64,000 nt of DNA. Origin: Sulfuricurvum sp. GTDB taxonomy: Bacteria > Campylobacterota > Campylobacteria > Campylobacterales > Sulfurimonadaceae. This document shows positions 46,392 to 54,674 of the stretch, piece by piece. The stretch is taken from NCBI GenBank assembly GCA_030694265.1, contig JAUXYP010000001.1:496001-560000 (forward strand). The letters run 5' to 3'. Within the stretch, counting starts at the first letter, position 1. Each line of letters starts with the position of its first letter. The position numbers and the translations under genes are program-made. Under the pieces are notes generated by a model, which worked only from the letters and a program-made list of their open reading frames with translations, was not told the origin of the DNA and did not search any database.

Positions 46392-46751
46392 TTACGCGAC
46401 TTCAATACGGAACTGTTCCATATTATCGAGGTGATGACACAATTTCATTGTTTCATCATCAGCTGCATCAACACGTTTTGAAATGGCTGACATTTGATAA
46501 CGGTTCATGTAGATCATGTACTTTTGCAATTTTTCAGGGTTCTCTTCTTTGAAGTAATGAACCATTGCTCTAAACAAAAACGTATCTTTGTTTGTGTAGC
46601 TCAACCACTCTTTATCTCTCTCTTTTGTACCCATCAAAAGTTTGATCTCTTTGACATCACTGATATCAACATCGGCAATTTTTTCTGCAACTAATTCGTC
46701 TGGAATTTGATTCCCCATTGAAGCTGGGAAGTGAAAACCTAATACAAACAT
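46392..46751 (-). CDS. Hypothetical protein between nifH and nifD, 119 aa
   Basis: 119 residues, soluble, mostly helical. It begins [30 protein letters not shown] and ends [16 protein letters not shown]; a middle stretch reads [26 protein letters not shown]. Two His and one Cys lie in KLCHHLD. I do not recognise it. In most diazotrophs nifD follows nifH directly, so an extra gene here is noteworthy. It is 14 bases before nifD and has a GGAGAT site. Confidence 0.7.
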   Translation of the reverse strand: MFVLGFHFPASMGNQIPDELVAEKIADVDISDVKEIKLLMGTKERDKEWLSYTNKDTFLFRAMVHYFKEENPEKLQKYMIYMNRYQMSAISKRVDAADDETMKLCHHLDNMEQFRIEVA

Positions 46752-46824
46752 CTAATCTCCTTTTTCTGTTGTTTTCTTTTCATTATTAACAAGATGTTAT
46801 TGGTCATTTTCATGACGGCCATTG

Positions 46825-46848
46825 AAGATTCCTCAAAAGAGGAATCTT
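46825..46848 (-). terminator. Perfect 10-bp hairpin downstream of nifH
   Basis: AAGATTCCTC and GAGGAATCTT form a 10-bp stem with an AAAA (UUUU on the transcript) loop. It lies between nifH and the 119-aa gene. It may attenuate readthrough or protect the nifH mRNA 3' end. Confidence 0.55.
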
Positions 46849-46857
46849 TGTATTAAA

Positions 46858-46870
46858 GGCGCAAAGCGCC
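46858..46870 (-). terminator. Small GC hairpin in the nifH-nifD spacer
   Basis: GGCGC-AAA-GCGCC, a 5-bp all-GC stem with a 3-base loop. It is the middle one of three consecutive stem-loops in the nifH 3' spacer. Confidence 0.45.
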
Positions 46871-46913
46871 ATGAGCTTTCTGCTGAAGAAAACCCAAGCG
46901 TTAGCGTAGGACT

Positions 46914-46928
46914 CGGGGCTTTGCCTCG
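46914..46928 (-). terminator. GC hairpin immediately after nifH
   Basis: CGAGGC and GCCCCG (6 pairs with one G-U) around AAA, ending about 17 bases past the nifH stop. A second possible stem, CCCGAG with CTTGGG followed by TTTTC, overlaps it, so alternative folds exist, one with terminator-like T's. Confidence 0.5.
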
Positions 46929-46944
46929 TGTCCGTTCAAATCAA

Positions 46945-47868
<924 letters not shown>

Positions 47869-47894
47869 TTATTTTTTAACTTCATCCTCCTAGA

Positions 47895-47908
47895 TGCAAA
47901 GGGTGTTC
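47895..47908 (-). promoter_or_regulatory. Candidate nif sigma-54-like promoter, nifH
   Basis: GAAC-ACCCT-TTGCA on the minus strand, 35 bases before the nifH ATG. The -12 box is a perfect sigma-54 match; the -24 box reads AGAAC instead of GGAAC/GGCAC. Confidence 0.6.
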
Positions 47909-47972
47909 TATGGTTTTTGGGACATTTAGCTAAAGATAAGTGACAAAAGGCGACGAGTAAGACAAAATTGTA

Positions 47973-47987
47973 GGAATGAGTTTTGCA
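47973..47987 (+). promoter_or_regulatory. Candidate sigma-54 promoter toward the GGDEF gene
   Basis: GGAAT-GAGTT-TTGCA on the plus strand, with -24/-12 spacing, about 120 bases before the GGDEF start. It lies in the nifH divergent region 65 bases from the nifH promoter candidate. Confidence 0.4.
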
Positions 47988-48107
47988 GGGGTGTAAAAGG
48001 ACTAATATAAACCGTTTAAATATCAGGCTGGCCGCTATATTGCATTTATAAAGTAGGTAAATGGTAAAATTACATACTTATCACATTTTTAATACTACAG
48101 AGGTTGA

Positions 48108-49673
48108 ATGCTACATTTTATTGACTATATCTATTTTTTCTATGGCCTTGCATTTTTTTTGTTCGGCTTTAGTATTCTTCACTACCCCATTGAAAATTCT
48201 ATTTTTAAATTTACACGTGAGTTAAAGTATTTAGGTACTTTTGGAATTTTACACGGAATATCTGAATGGCTGGTTATGTTTCAACTGCATGAAACAGGAG
48301 AAACAAAGGAGTTTCTTCACCTAGCTTACTTCATTGCAATGACGCTTTCTTATGGAGTACTTCTGTATTTTGCTTTACGCGTTATTTGGAATCGCTCTTT
48401 TGCAATGAAGCTTCTGATATTACTTATATTGGGCTCATTTATATTAATGACCTGCTTTGATCTTTTATCATTGGAAAACGCCAATATTTTGGTTCGCTAT
48501 ATTTTAGGCACTCCGGCAATTTTCCTTGCTGCTTATGTATTTGCTCATCCATCCTACCTGATACAAGGGTCAACTTATCCCTCTATAAAAAATTGTACCT
48601 ATCTCCTTTCAGCAGCTTTTTTTATGTATGGTATATTCGCAGGACTCATTGTCCCTGTAGGAACTTTTTTCCCGGCATCCGTACTCAATACAGAAACATT
48701 TCAATCCCTAATTGGTCTCCCCGTTCAACTGTATCGAGCGCTGTGCGCCATCGCTGCAAGTTACGCTATAACTAAAATCCTTCAACTTTTTAAGAATCAG
48801 ACAGACTTCCACCTTCTTAAACTCTCCAAAGCACTCGAAGAGAGTGGCGATACCGTCGTGATAACCGATATAGAGGGAAAAATTGAGTATGTGAATCGTG
48901 CATTTGAAGAACAATCAGGATTTTTAGCTCAGGAAGTTATCGGTAATAAACCTAGTATTCTCCGTTCCGGCGAGCATCACAACTCTTTTTATGAACATTT
49001 ATGGCAGACAATTCTCTCAGGAGAAACCTATCGGGGAGTTGTTACGAATAAGCGAAAAGATACAACGTTTTACCATGAATTTAAAACCATAGTTCCCCTA
49101 AAAAACAAGCGTGGCAAGCTTGCCAATTTCATTTCTACGGGTAAAGATATCACCTCTCACATACTTTTTGAACACGAACTGGAGAAAGTTGCATCTACCG
49201 ATCCTTTGACCGGTGCGGCAAATCGCTTGCAATGTGACAAGTGGCTCAAATCGGCAACCGAACAAGCTCGAGTCTTTAATACCCCACTTTCGCTCATACT
49301 TTTTGATATCGATGACTTCAAAAGAGTCAATGATACCTTTGGGCATAATTCAGGAGACACTGTCTTAATAGAAATTGCTCAAATTGTCCGCAGTATGGTA
49401 CGAAACAGCGATATATTTGCACGATGGGGTGGAGAAGAGTTTGTTATTTTACAAATAGATACCCCATTCGAGGGGACTATAGCGTTTGCCGAGCGACTCA
49501 GAAAAGAGATCGAACACTCAATCTTTAAGGATGTAGGCTGTATTACTATCAGCCTTGGCGTAGCACAATACAATGTGAGTGAAAGTATTGAATCCTTCAT
49601 CAAAAAAGCCGATGATTCGATGTATGAAGCAAAGAAACAAGGAAAAAACAGAGTAGTAGTGGATAATCAATAG
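48108..49673 (+). CDS. Membrane-bound PAS-GGDEF diguanylate cyclase
   Basis: 521 residues. Residues 1-230 hold about seven hydrophobic segments, a MASE-like sensory domain. Residues 240-350 are a PAS domain (ALEESGDTVVITDIEGKIEYVNRAFEE). Residues 360-520 are a GGDEF domain with the active-site sequence RWGGEEFVIL and DIDDFKRVNDTFGH; an RxxD inhibition site is not obvious. It makes cyclic di-GMP. It is divergent from nifH, placing a signalling enzyme inside the nif region; a sigma-54-like box may drive it. Confidence 0.88.
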   Translation: MLHFIDYIYFFYGLAFFLFGFSILHYPIENSIFKFTRELKYLGTFGILHGISEWLVMFQLHETGETKEFLHLAYFIAMTLSYGVLLYFALRVIWNRSFAMKLLILLILGSFILMTCFDLLSLENANILVRYILGTPAIFLAAYVFAHPSYLIQGSTYPSIKNCTYLLSAAFFMYGIFAGLIVPVGTFFPASVLNTETFQSLIGLPVQLYRALCAIAASYAITKILQLFKNQTDFHLLKLSKALEESGDTVVITDIEGKIEYVNRAFEEQSGFLAQEVIGNKPSILRSGEHHNSFYEHLWQTILSGETYRGVVTNKRKDTTFYHEFKTIVPLKNKRGKLANFISTGKDITSHILFEHELEKVASTDPLTGAANRLQCDKWLKSATEQARVFNTPLSLILFDIDDFKRVNDTFGHNSGDTVLIEIAQIVRSMVRNSDIFARWGGEEFVILQIDTPFEGTIAFAERLRKEIEHSIFKDVGCITISLGVAQYNVSESIESFIKKADDSMYEAKKQGKNRVVVDNQ

Positions 49674-49679
49674 ATTATC
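49662..49679. terminator. Stem-loop at the convergent GGDEF / GNAT ends
   Basis: GATAATC and GATTATC form a 7-bp stem around a short loop and overlap the stop region of the GGDEF gene and the end of the convergent GNAT gene. AT-rich; weak. Confidence 0.3.
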
Positions 49680-50127
49680 TTATCCGATACATCAATCCGA
49701 TATTGCTGGGTTCAAATCCAAAAGCACGGTAAAAGCCGATTGCAGTATCATTTCGTCTATCAGCTCCAAGAGACAGACGTGCATAACCTAATTGTTCTGA
49801 TTTATGAATCACATTCTGCAACAACAATCTGCCCACACCTCTTCTGCGAAAATCAGAATTAACAATCAGATCTTCGATTAATCCGACGTTTTCTCCCATC
49901 GCCGTAGAAACCAGTCGTTGCATCGTAATCATACCAATGACGCGATTTTTATGTTTTGCAAGATACAAGAATGCATTGGGTGTTTTCAAGAGTAAAGACA
50001 ATCCACGAATCTGTTTTTGTGTATCTATAACAAAATCATCTTCAATCGTAAAAAGCTCTTCTAGCAAAATAGCCATGGGTTGTATATCAGCGTAGTGTGC
50101 TTTTCGAATAATAATATTATCGGCCAC
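49675..50127 (-). CDS. GNAT-family N-acetyltransferase, nif-linked
   Basis: 150 residues, a single GNAT domain: IIIRKAHYADIQPMAILLEELF at the start, VGLIEDLIVNSDFRRRGVGRLLLQNV (acetyl-CoA loop RRxGVGxxL) and SLGADRRNDTAIGFYRAFGF at the end. The substrate is unknown. It is the last gene of the leftward nifB operon and overlaps the BFD-like gene by 11 bases, which implies joint expression with nif genes. Confidence 0.85.
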   Translation of the reverse strand: MADNIIIRKAHYADIQPMAILLEELFTIEDDFVIDTQKQIRGLSLLLKTPNAFLYLAKHKNRVIGMITMQRLVSTAMGENVGLIEDLIVNSDFRRRGVGRLLLQNVIHKSEQLGYARLSLGADRRNDTAIGFYRAFGFEPSNIGLMYRIR

Positions 50128-50395
50128 TTTTCATTCTTTCGAGTATTTCTCCAAGTTTGTCATGTCGCAACTGGATCAGTCGAGCGATCTCATCGTAATC
50201 AAAATTACCAAAATAGGCCATATCAAAAAGTCTGGTAATAGCTGCACGGCAGCAGCTCTTATCACACTCAGTGACGAGTTTTTTGGCTTTTTTATACGGA
50301 AGCGAGGTTTCTTGAAATATTTTAATGGCTTGGGCAACACTTTTACCGCCGCATTCACATATCTCGAAATCCAATACTTCTTCTTTGGTAGGCAT
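50117..50395 (-). CDS. BFD-like [2Fe-2S] small protein, nif-linked
   Basis: 92 residues. Cysteines are arranged CxC near the N-terminus (EICECGGKS) and Cx3CC about 36 residues later (TECDKSCCRAAITRLF). This is close to the C-x-C ... C-x2-C pattern of BFD-like domains found in bacterioferritin-associated ferredoxin and the middle of NifU (CLCNGIS ... CGKCVRAA in Bfd). I infer a [2Fe-2S] site. It lies in the nifB-nifV operon, 11 bases after the DUF683 gene. The family assignment is by pattern and not certain. Confidence 0.6.
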   Translation of the reverse strand: MPTKEEVLDFEICECGGKSVAQAIKIFQETSLPYKKAKKLVTECDKSCCRAAITRLFDMAYFGNFDYDEIARLIQLRHDKLGEILERMKSGR

Positions 50396-50406
50396 GACAG
50401 CCTCCT

Positions 50407-50595
50407 TTACAGAGAATGCTCTGCCTTGTAGCTGTTTGCTTTTTCAACAGCAGTATATAGTTTTTCAGCCAGTTCCGGCATTTTTACGTGATTGGTCCAA
50501 ACCGTATCCTCAACTATATCATGAATTTCTGAGGCAATTTCAATTGCCAGACGTTTGAGTTTTGCTAACTCTTTTTTGTGCTCTACTTCAGTCAT
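50407..50595 (-). CDS. CCE_0567/DUF683-family NifX-associated protein
   Basis: 62 residues, two helices: KELAKLKRLAIEIASEIHDIVEDTVW, then HVKMPELAEKLYTAVEKANSYK. This matches the short helical-hairpin protein (DUF683, metalloprotein family CCE_0567) that travels with nifX in many diazotrophs. It may assist cofactor assembly; the metal site is inferred from relatives. An AAGGAG site precedes the ATG. A GAAT-N5-TTGCA sequence at 50622-50635 could be an internal nif promoter, but it is AT-rich and weak. Confidence 0.72.
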   Translation of the reverse strand: MTEVEHKKELAKLKRLAIEIASEIHDIVEDTVWTNHVKMPELAEKLYTAVEKANSYKAEHSL

Positions 50596-50633
50596 TGTCG
50601 GCTCCTTCTTTTTAGCTCAAATGCAATTTTTAT

Positions 50634-51461
50634 TCATAACGAAAATGCGTAGATATTCTCAAACTTGACAAGACGATCTACTCCGTAGGTCATGTGTAAG
50701 AATGTCCCTTTGTTCTGAAAATGGTACTGTTCATATAACCCGACTGCTTGAGTGTTTCCCATCGGTACATCGGCAAGGACTTTTTTTAGACCTCTGAAAT
50801 AGAGGACTCCCTGCATCATTTTCTCTGCTTCTTCTTCATGTCCGGCTTTGCACTGCCAGGGGCCTAAATAGACTCCCCGTGCATTAATGACACTGGAGTG
50901 TTGAAAAGAGTTTGGAAGGGCAAATTTCAGTGAGCTGTTTCGCTCCATCTCATCGAGCATGAAATTCATACGGTTTTCACCGAATGTCTCAAAATCAATT
51001 TTACGGATGATCGCGTCAAAATTTCCGCCATCAAGCTCTTTGGCTTGTGCATTGGTAAAACTAAATGGGGGTACTTTTCCGACATTTAAAAATCGCCCTA
51101 CTTCCATCACCGATTCAAAGCCGTACTTCTCAAAAAAACTTTTGAGCTGCGGATTCGCGTGCAGATAGATAGAGGGGTGTTCATTTTTTAGTACACCAAA
51201 TAGTGTTGTGAACAACCGCTTACCTACCCCTTGTTTTTGATGAGACGGTTTAACCATAAAATACTTGATCATGGCAGATACTTCATATTCGATTGCTAAA
51301 ACGGCACCTACTAATACACCGTCATCATACGCGCCATAGCACAAATGCGGTGCATGCATCATCATGAGCTTTACATGATGGCCATCTACCAACCAACCGG
51401 TCTCTTCTGCAATTTTAAGAAGCTCTGGGACATCAACATACTTTAGCCATCCTATATACAT
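50634..51461 (-). CDS. Double GNAT-domain protein downstream of nifV
   Basis: 275 residues with two acetyltransferase-like halves. The first (about 1-130) has FMVKPSHQKQGVGKRLFTTLFGVL (acetyl-CoA loop) and ANPQLKSFFEKYGFE. The second (140-270) has VYLGPWQCKAGHEEEAEKMMQGVL and PMGNTQAVGLYEQYHFQNKGTF, where the acetyl-CoA loop is degenerate. It overlaps nifV by 10 bases. Role in the nif operon unknown; its substrate cannot be predicted. Confidence 0.78.
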   Translation of the reverse strand: MYIGWLKYVDVPELLKIAEETGWLVDGHHVKLMMMHAPHLCYGAYDDGVLVGAVLAIEYEVSAMIKYFMVKPSHQKQGVGKRLFTTLFGVLKNEHPSIYLHANPQLKSFFEKYGFESVMEVGRFLNVGKVPPFSFTNAQAKELDGGNFDAIIRKIDFETFGENRMNFMLDEMERNSSLKFALPNSFQHSSVINARGVYLGPWQCKAGHEEEAEKMMQGVLYFRGLKKVLADVPMGNTQAVGLYEQYHFQNKGTFLHMTYGVDRLVKFENIYAFSL

Positions 51462-52567
51462 GCTGCATCCTGATAGAGTGATTTTAGTTCATACGATTCG
51501 AGTACCCGTTTACGTGATGTCACTATCTCTCGGATTTTAGGCAGTAGATCACTAAGAATTCCGCTATCAGCCATAATACCCATTCGCTGGAGATGGTACC
51601 GTATCGTTGCACTACCTGAGTGTTTTCCGATGGGATAAGAACTCTCTAATCCAACTTCATGTGCTTCATAGGGCTCATACGCATGGGAATCTTTCATCAT
51701 TCCATCCGCATGTATGCCGCTCTCATGGGCAAATATCCTTTCACCTACGATCGGGGCATTGGTTGCCAAAGTCATATCCGCGGCATTGGCAACGGTTTGG
51801 ACTAAAGTGCGGATCAAGACAGGGTCAATAGCACGTTTCTCCCCGTACAGATGTTTCAATGCCATTAGAATCTGTTCAAATGAGGCATTTCCGGCTCTCT
51901 CTCCTAATCCCATGACCGTCGTGTTCATGCTGATTGCACCTGCATCTATTCCGCTAAGAGCATTTGCATTGGCTAAACCAAAATCGTTATGGGTATGCAT
52001 TTCAATTGGAAGAAGATTTAAATCAGACAACGACTTGATTTCTTTATATGTTTGCGTAGGTGTCATAATACCTATCGTATCGCAATAACGAAAACGGTGT
52101 GCGCCACATTCGCGTGAGAGTTCCATGACATCACGGATAAATTCATGACTTCCGCGTGAACTGTCTTCGCCACCAATGCAGATAAAAAGACCCTCTTTTG
52201 AAGCGGCGGTGACAACTCGTTCGAGCTCAGTAAGGACTTTGAGTTTGCTACCGCCGAATTTGACGCCGATCAGTAGATCAGAGATAGGAATGGAGAGGTC
52301 GACCACTTGGATGCCACAGGACAACGAGGCATCAAGATCATCCATCTTCATCCGATTCCATGTCATCATTCGAGCGCGCAAGCCAAGTGATAGGAGTGTT
52401 TTAATATCATCGCGCTCTTTGACACCCATACACGCAATACCGATTTCGAGCTCATCCGCTCCGCACGCATCCAACAGTGTTGCAATACGAACTTTTTCCT
52501 CGGTATTGAATGCGACGTAAGCCGCTTGCTCACCGTCGCGTAATGTCGTGTCATTGATGAGTGCCAT
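51452..52567 (-). CDS. nifV: Homocitrate synthase
   Basis: Condenses acetyl-CoA with 2-oxoglutarate to homocitrate, the organic ligand of FeMo-cofactor. 371 residues, normal length. LINDTTLRDGEQAAYVAF contains the RDGEQ signature; HTHNDFGLANANAL supplies metal-binding His residues; MGLGERAGNASFEQ and FAHESGIHADGMMKD are typical. It follows nifB by 10 bases and overlaps the GNAT gene. Confidence 0.96.
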   Translation of the reverse strand: MALINDTTLRDGEQAAYVAFNTEEKVRIATLLDACGADELEIGIACMGVKERDDIKTLLSLGLRARMMTWNRMKMDDLDASLSCGIQVVDLSIPISDLLIGVKFGGSKLKVLTELERVVTAASKEGLFICIGGEDSSRGSHEFIRDVMELSRECGAHRFRYCDTIGIMTPTQTYKEIKSLSDLNLLPIEMHTHNDFGLANANALSGIDAGAISMNTTVMGLGERAGNASFEQILMALKHLYGEKRAIDPVLIRTLVQTVANAADMTLATNAPIVGERIFAHESGIHADGMMKDSHAYEPYEAHEVGLESSYPIGKHSGSATIRYHLQRMGIMADSGILSDLLPKIREIVTSRKRVLESYELKSLYQDAACI

Positions 52568-52577
52568 AACAGATTCC

Positions 52578-53993
52578 TTAATTCACTTCCGCGTTTTCAT
52601 CCACACCGAAATATTTGCGTGATGCTTTGAGTACCGAAATCTCAATCGGCTCATACGCATAGCTTTGATCCGCAACAATTCCCGCCGCTTTTAGATCGTC
52701 TTGTGGACATCCGCCTATTTTTGCGGTTAGAACCATCTGTACGTCTTTGAGTTTTTCCAAAATAGGTGCAAGAGGATTGGTACCATCAGGTCCCGCACAA
52801 TATTCTGTGTCCACTTTACGGTGATGGATAAAGCGTATTCCTTTGTCCCCTGCTTCATAGATCAAGAACTCTTTGACACTTCCAAAGTGCATATTAATCA
52901 TACCTTCGCCCGCAGTGGTAACCGCAACGAGGATCGTCACACCGGTTGAGCTAAGTTCTTCTTTTTCTTTTCTCACACGATCATTTGCACGATCGAGGAA
53001 GAATCGGAACTCTTCGATCTTCGCCTGAGCCGCTTGACGTGCTTCCAAATCGTATTTGATTTGTAACTCATCAAAACTAAGACCTGAGAAGGTATCTTTG
53101 GTAAACTCTCCGCCGCGGTCTTCACCGATAAGCCCTACCGCATCGGCACGACATTGTCGGCAGTGCTGCATGAGTTTCATATCATGACCACACGCTTCTT
53201 GTGCTGCCATTTGCTCTTGATCCGTAGCACTTGGTACTCCAGCAAGGGCAAACGCTGTTCCGAACTCAGGCTCGGAGAGGATTGGCATAATATTATGTAA
53301 AAACACCCCGATCTCTTTGAGTCTTCGTGATACTTCCGGTAAATGCTGATCATTAATGCCTGGTATCAATACCGAATTGGCTTTGATCAAAATCCCTTTT
53401 TCGACACATTTACGCATCCCCTCAAGCTGGTTTTCGAGGAGGATTTTTGCCGCCTCTTTTCCATAGATACGTTTATTGTTATGAAAAATCCATGGATAGA
53501 TTAAACTACCGATCTCACCTGTCTCATCAACACTGTTAATGGTAACGGTGATGTGATCGATGTTGTACTCAACCATCTCATCGACGAAGTTCGGTAATTC
53601 CAAACCATTCGTAGAGAGACACAGTTTTAGATCCGGCGCAAATTCACGCACCATTCCAAAGGTCTCAAATGTCTTTTTCGGATTCGCTAACGCGTCGCCG
53701 GGACCTGCAATCCCAAGTACGCTCATACGCTGGACTTCTCCACCGACAAACATAACCTTCTTCGCCGCTTCTTCAGGTGTTAGACGCTCAGATGTGACCC
53801 CCGGTCGGCTTTCATTTGAACAGTCGTATTTACGGTTACAATAATTACATTGGATATTACACGCAGGGGCAACGGCTACGTGAATACGGGCATAGTGGTG
53901 GTGTGCTCCTTCTGAATAGCATGGATGATTGTGGATTTTTTCCTTGATGTCATCGGGCATAAAAGCTTCAGTTCCAGTTGATGAACAGCTCAT
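52578..53993 (-). CDS. nifB: FeMo-cofactor biosynthesis radical SAM protein NifB, with NifX-like C-terminus
   Basis: Makes the 8Fe-9S-C precursor NifB-co. About 471 residues. The radical SAM cluster motif is CNIQCNYCNRKYDC, with GPGDALANPKKTFETF and SVNTVDETG-type stretches (read as TVTINSVDETGEI) and the late Cys pair HCRQCRADAVG. Residues about 365-470 form a NifX/NafY-like domain (GMINMHFGSVKEFLIYEAG). I chose the ATG at 53993 because AAGGAG lies 5 bases upstream; the track start is 21 bases longer. First gene of the leftward nifB-nifV operon. Confidence 0.97.
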   Translation of the reverse strand: MSCSSTGTEAFMPDDIKEKIHNHPCYSEGAHHHYARIHVAVAPACNIQCNYCNRKYDCSNESRPGVTSERLTPEEAAKKVMFVGGEVQRMSVLGIAGPGDALANPKKTFETFGMVREFAPDLKLCLSTNGLELPNFVDEMVEYNIDHITVTINSVDETGEIGSLIYPWIFHNNKRIYGKEAAKILLENQLEGMRKCVEKGILIKANSVLIPGINDQHLPEVSRRLKEIGVFLHNIMPILSEPEFGTAFALAGVPSATDQEQMAAQEACGHDMKLMQHCRQCRADAVGLIGEDRGGEFTKDTFSGLSFDELQIKYDLEARQAAQAKIEEFRFFLDRANDRVRKEKEELSSTGVTILVAVTTAGEGMINMHFGSVKEFLIYEAGDKGIRFIHHRKVDTEYCAGPDGTNPLAPILEKLKDVQMVLTAKIGGCPQDDLKAAGIVADQSYAYEPIEISVLKASRKYFGVDENAEVN

Positions 53994-54067
53994 AGTAACT
54001 CCTTCGTATGTCAATAATGTTTAATGATCTTGCCTCATCCAGCACCAACCATTTCTGCAGAGTGTTA

Positions 54068-54081
54068 TGCAACTGGCGTTC
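54068..54081 (-). promoter_or_regulatory. Candidate nif sigma-54-like promoter, nifB
   Basis: GAAC-GCCAG-TTGCA on the minus strand, 74 bases before the nifB ATG. It shares GAAC, the 5-base spacer and TTGCA with the nifH site. Confidence 0.55.
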
Positions 54082-54184
54082 TTGTCATTTAATGACCAAT
54101 TAACCGACAATCGTGACAATTTTGTACTTTTTTAGAATAATTGGTTTGACTCTTTTGTAGCAAGGAAAAGTTGCAGTCTATCGA

Positions 54185-54198
54185 GAACAAGAGTTGCA
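54185..54198 (+). promoter_or_regulatory. Candidate nif sigma-54-like promoter, NifX-like operon
   Basis: GAAC-AAGAG-TTGCA on the plus strand, 29 bases before the ATG at 54228, and back-to-back with the nifB site 104 bases away. Confidence 0.6.
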
Positions 54199-54227
54199 TT
54201 TATTGTAGAACTGTAAGGAGCCTATTT

Positions 54228-54674
54228 ATGATAGTAGTAGCTATACCATTGGATGCCATGAAACGTGTTTATCATGAAAACCCGTGTACGGCAACCATGT
54301 TTGCACTCTACGAAGTCACAGGCCATCGTAAAGACGTACGCTATCGTCTTATCGACACGCGATTAAACCCTTGGGAAAAAGCGGGCGGTAAAATGGTTCA
54401 AGACCCTGATATGAAAGCGTGCGAGTGTCCCAGTGATCTCTCAGCAGATGCCTACCATGTCAGTGAACACTATATGGTATTACAAGCGATAGGTAAAACC
54501 GACTACCTCCTTGTCGACAACTATTGTCTCAATACATTGTATTCGCTCAAAAATGTAGGGATCAAGATCTATAAGATTCCTCCGTTTGCCAAAGATGTTG
54601 AGACAGCGATCAACCATTTTATTATAGGAGTCGAAATTGCAGATAATTTACAACACATCCACCCTGCATCTTGA
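54228..54674 (+). CDS. NifX/NifB-type FeMo-cofactor-binding domain protein
   Basis: About 148 residues. Starts MIVVAIPLDAMKRVYHENPCTATMFALYE, the strand-rich fold of the dinitrogenase Fe-Mo-cofactor domain, with a later TDYLLVDNYCLNTLYSLKNVGIKIYKIP. NifX, NafY and NifB C-termini share this fold and carry or store cofactor precursors. Several cysteines (NPC, CECP, NYC) are extra. I chose the ATG at 54228: AAGGAG is 7 bases upstream and the promoter candidate is 29 bases before. The track start lies within the promoter. Overlaps the next gene by 38 bases. Confidence 0.75.
   Translation: MIVVAIPLDAMKRVYHENPCTATMFALYEVTGHRKDVRYRLIDTRLNPWEKAGGKMVQDPDMKACECPSDLSADAYHVSEHYMVLQAIGKTDYLLVDNYCLNTLYSLKNVGIKIYKIPPFAKDVETAINHFIIGVEIADNLQHIHPAS

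Noticed and set aside
50622-50635. GAAT-N5-TTGCA before the DUF683 gene as a seventh nif promoter
   Set aside because: The spacer is all A, the -24 differs from the others, and the gene sits inside a tightly packed operon; chance in AT-rich DNA is likely.
51607-52520. Plus-strand ORFs of 74, 124 and 114 aa opposite nifV
   Set aside because: Antisense shadows of a well-conserved coding gene; no start signals.
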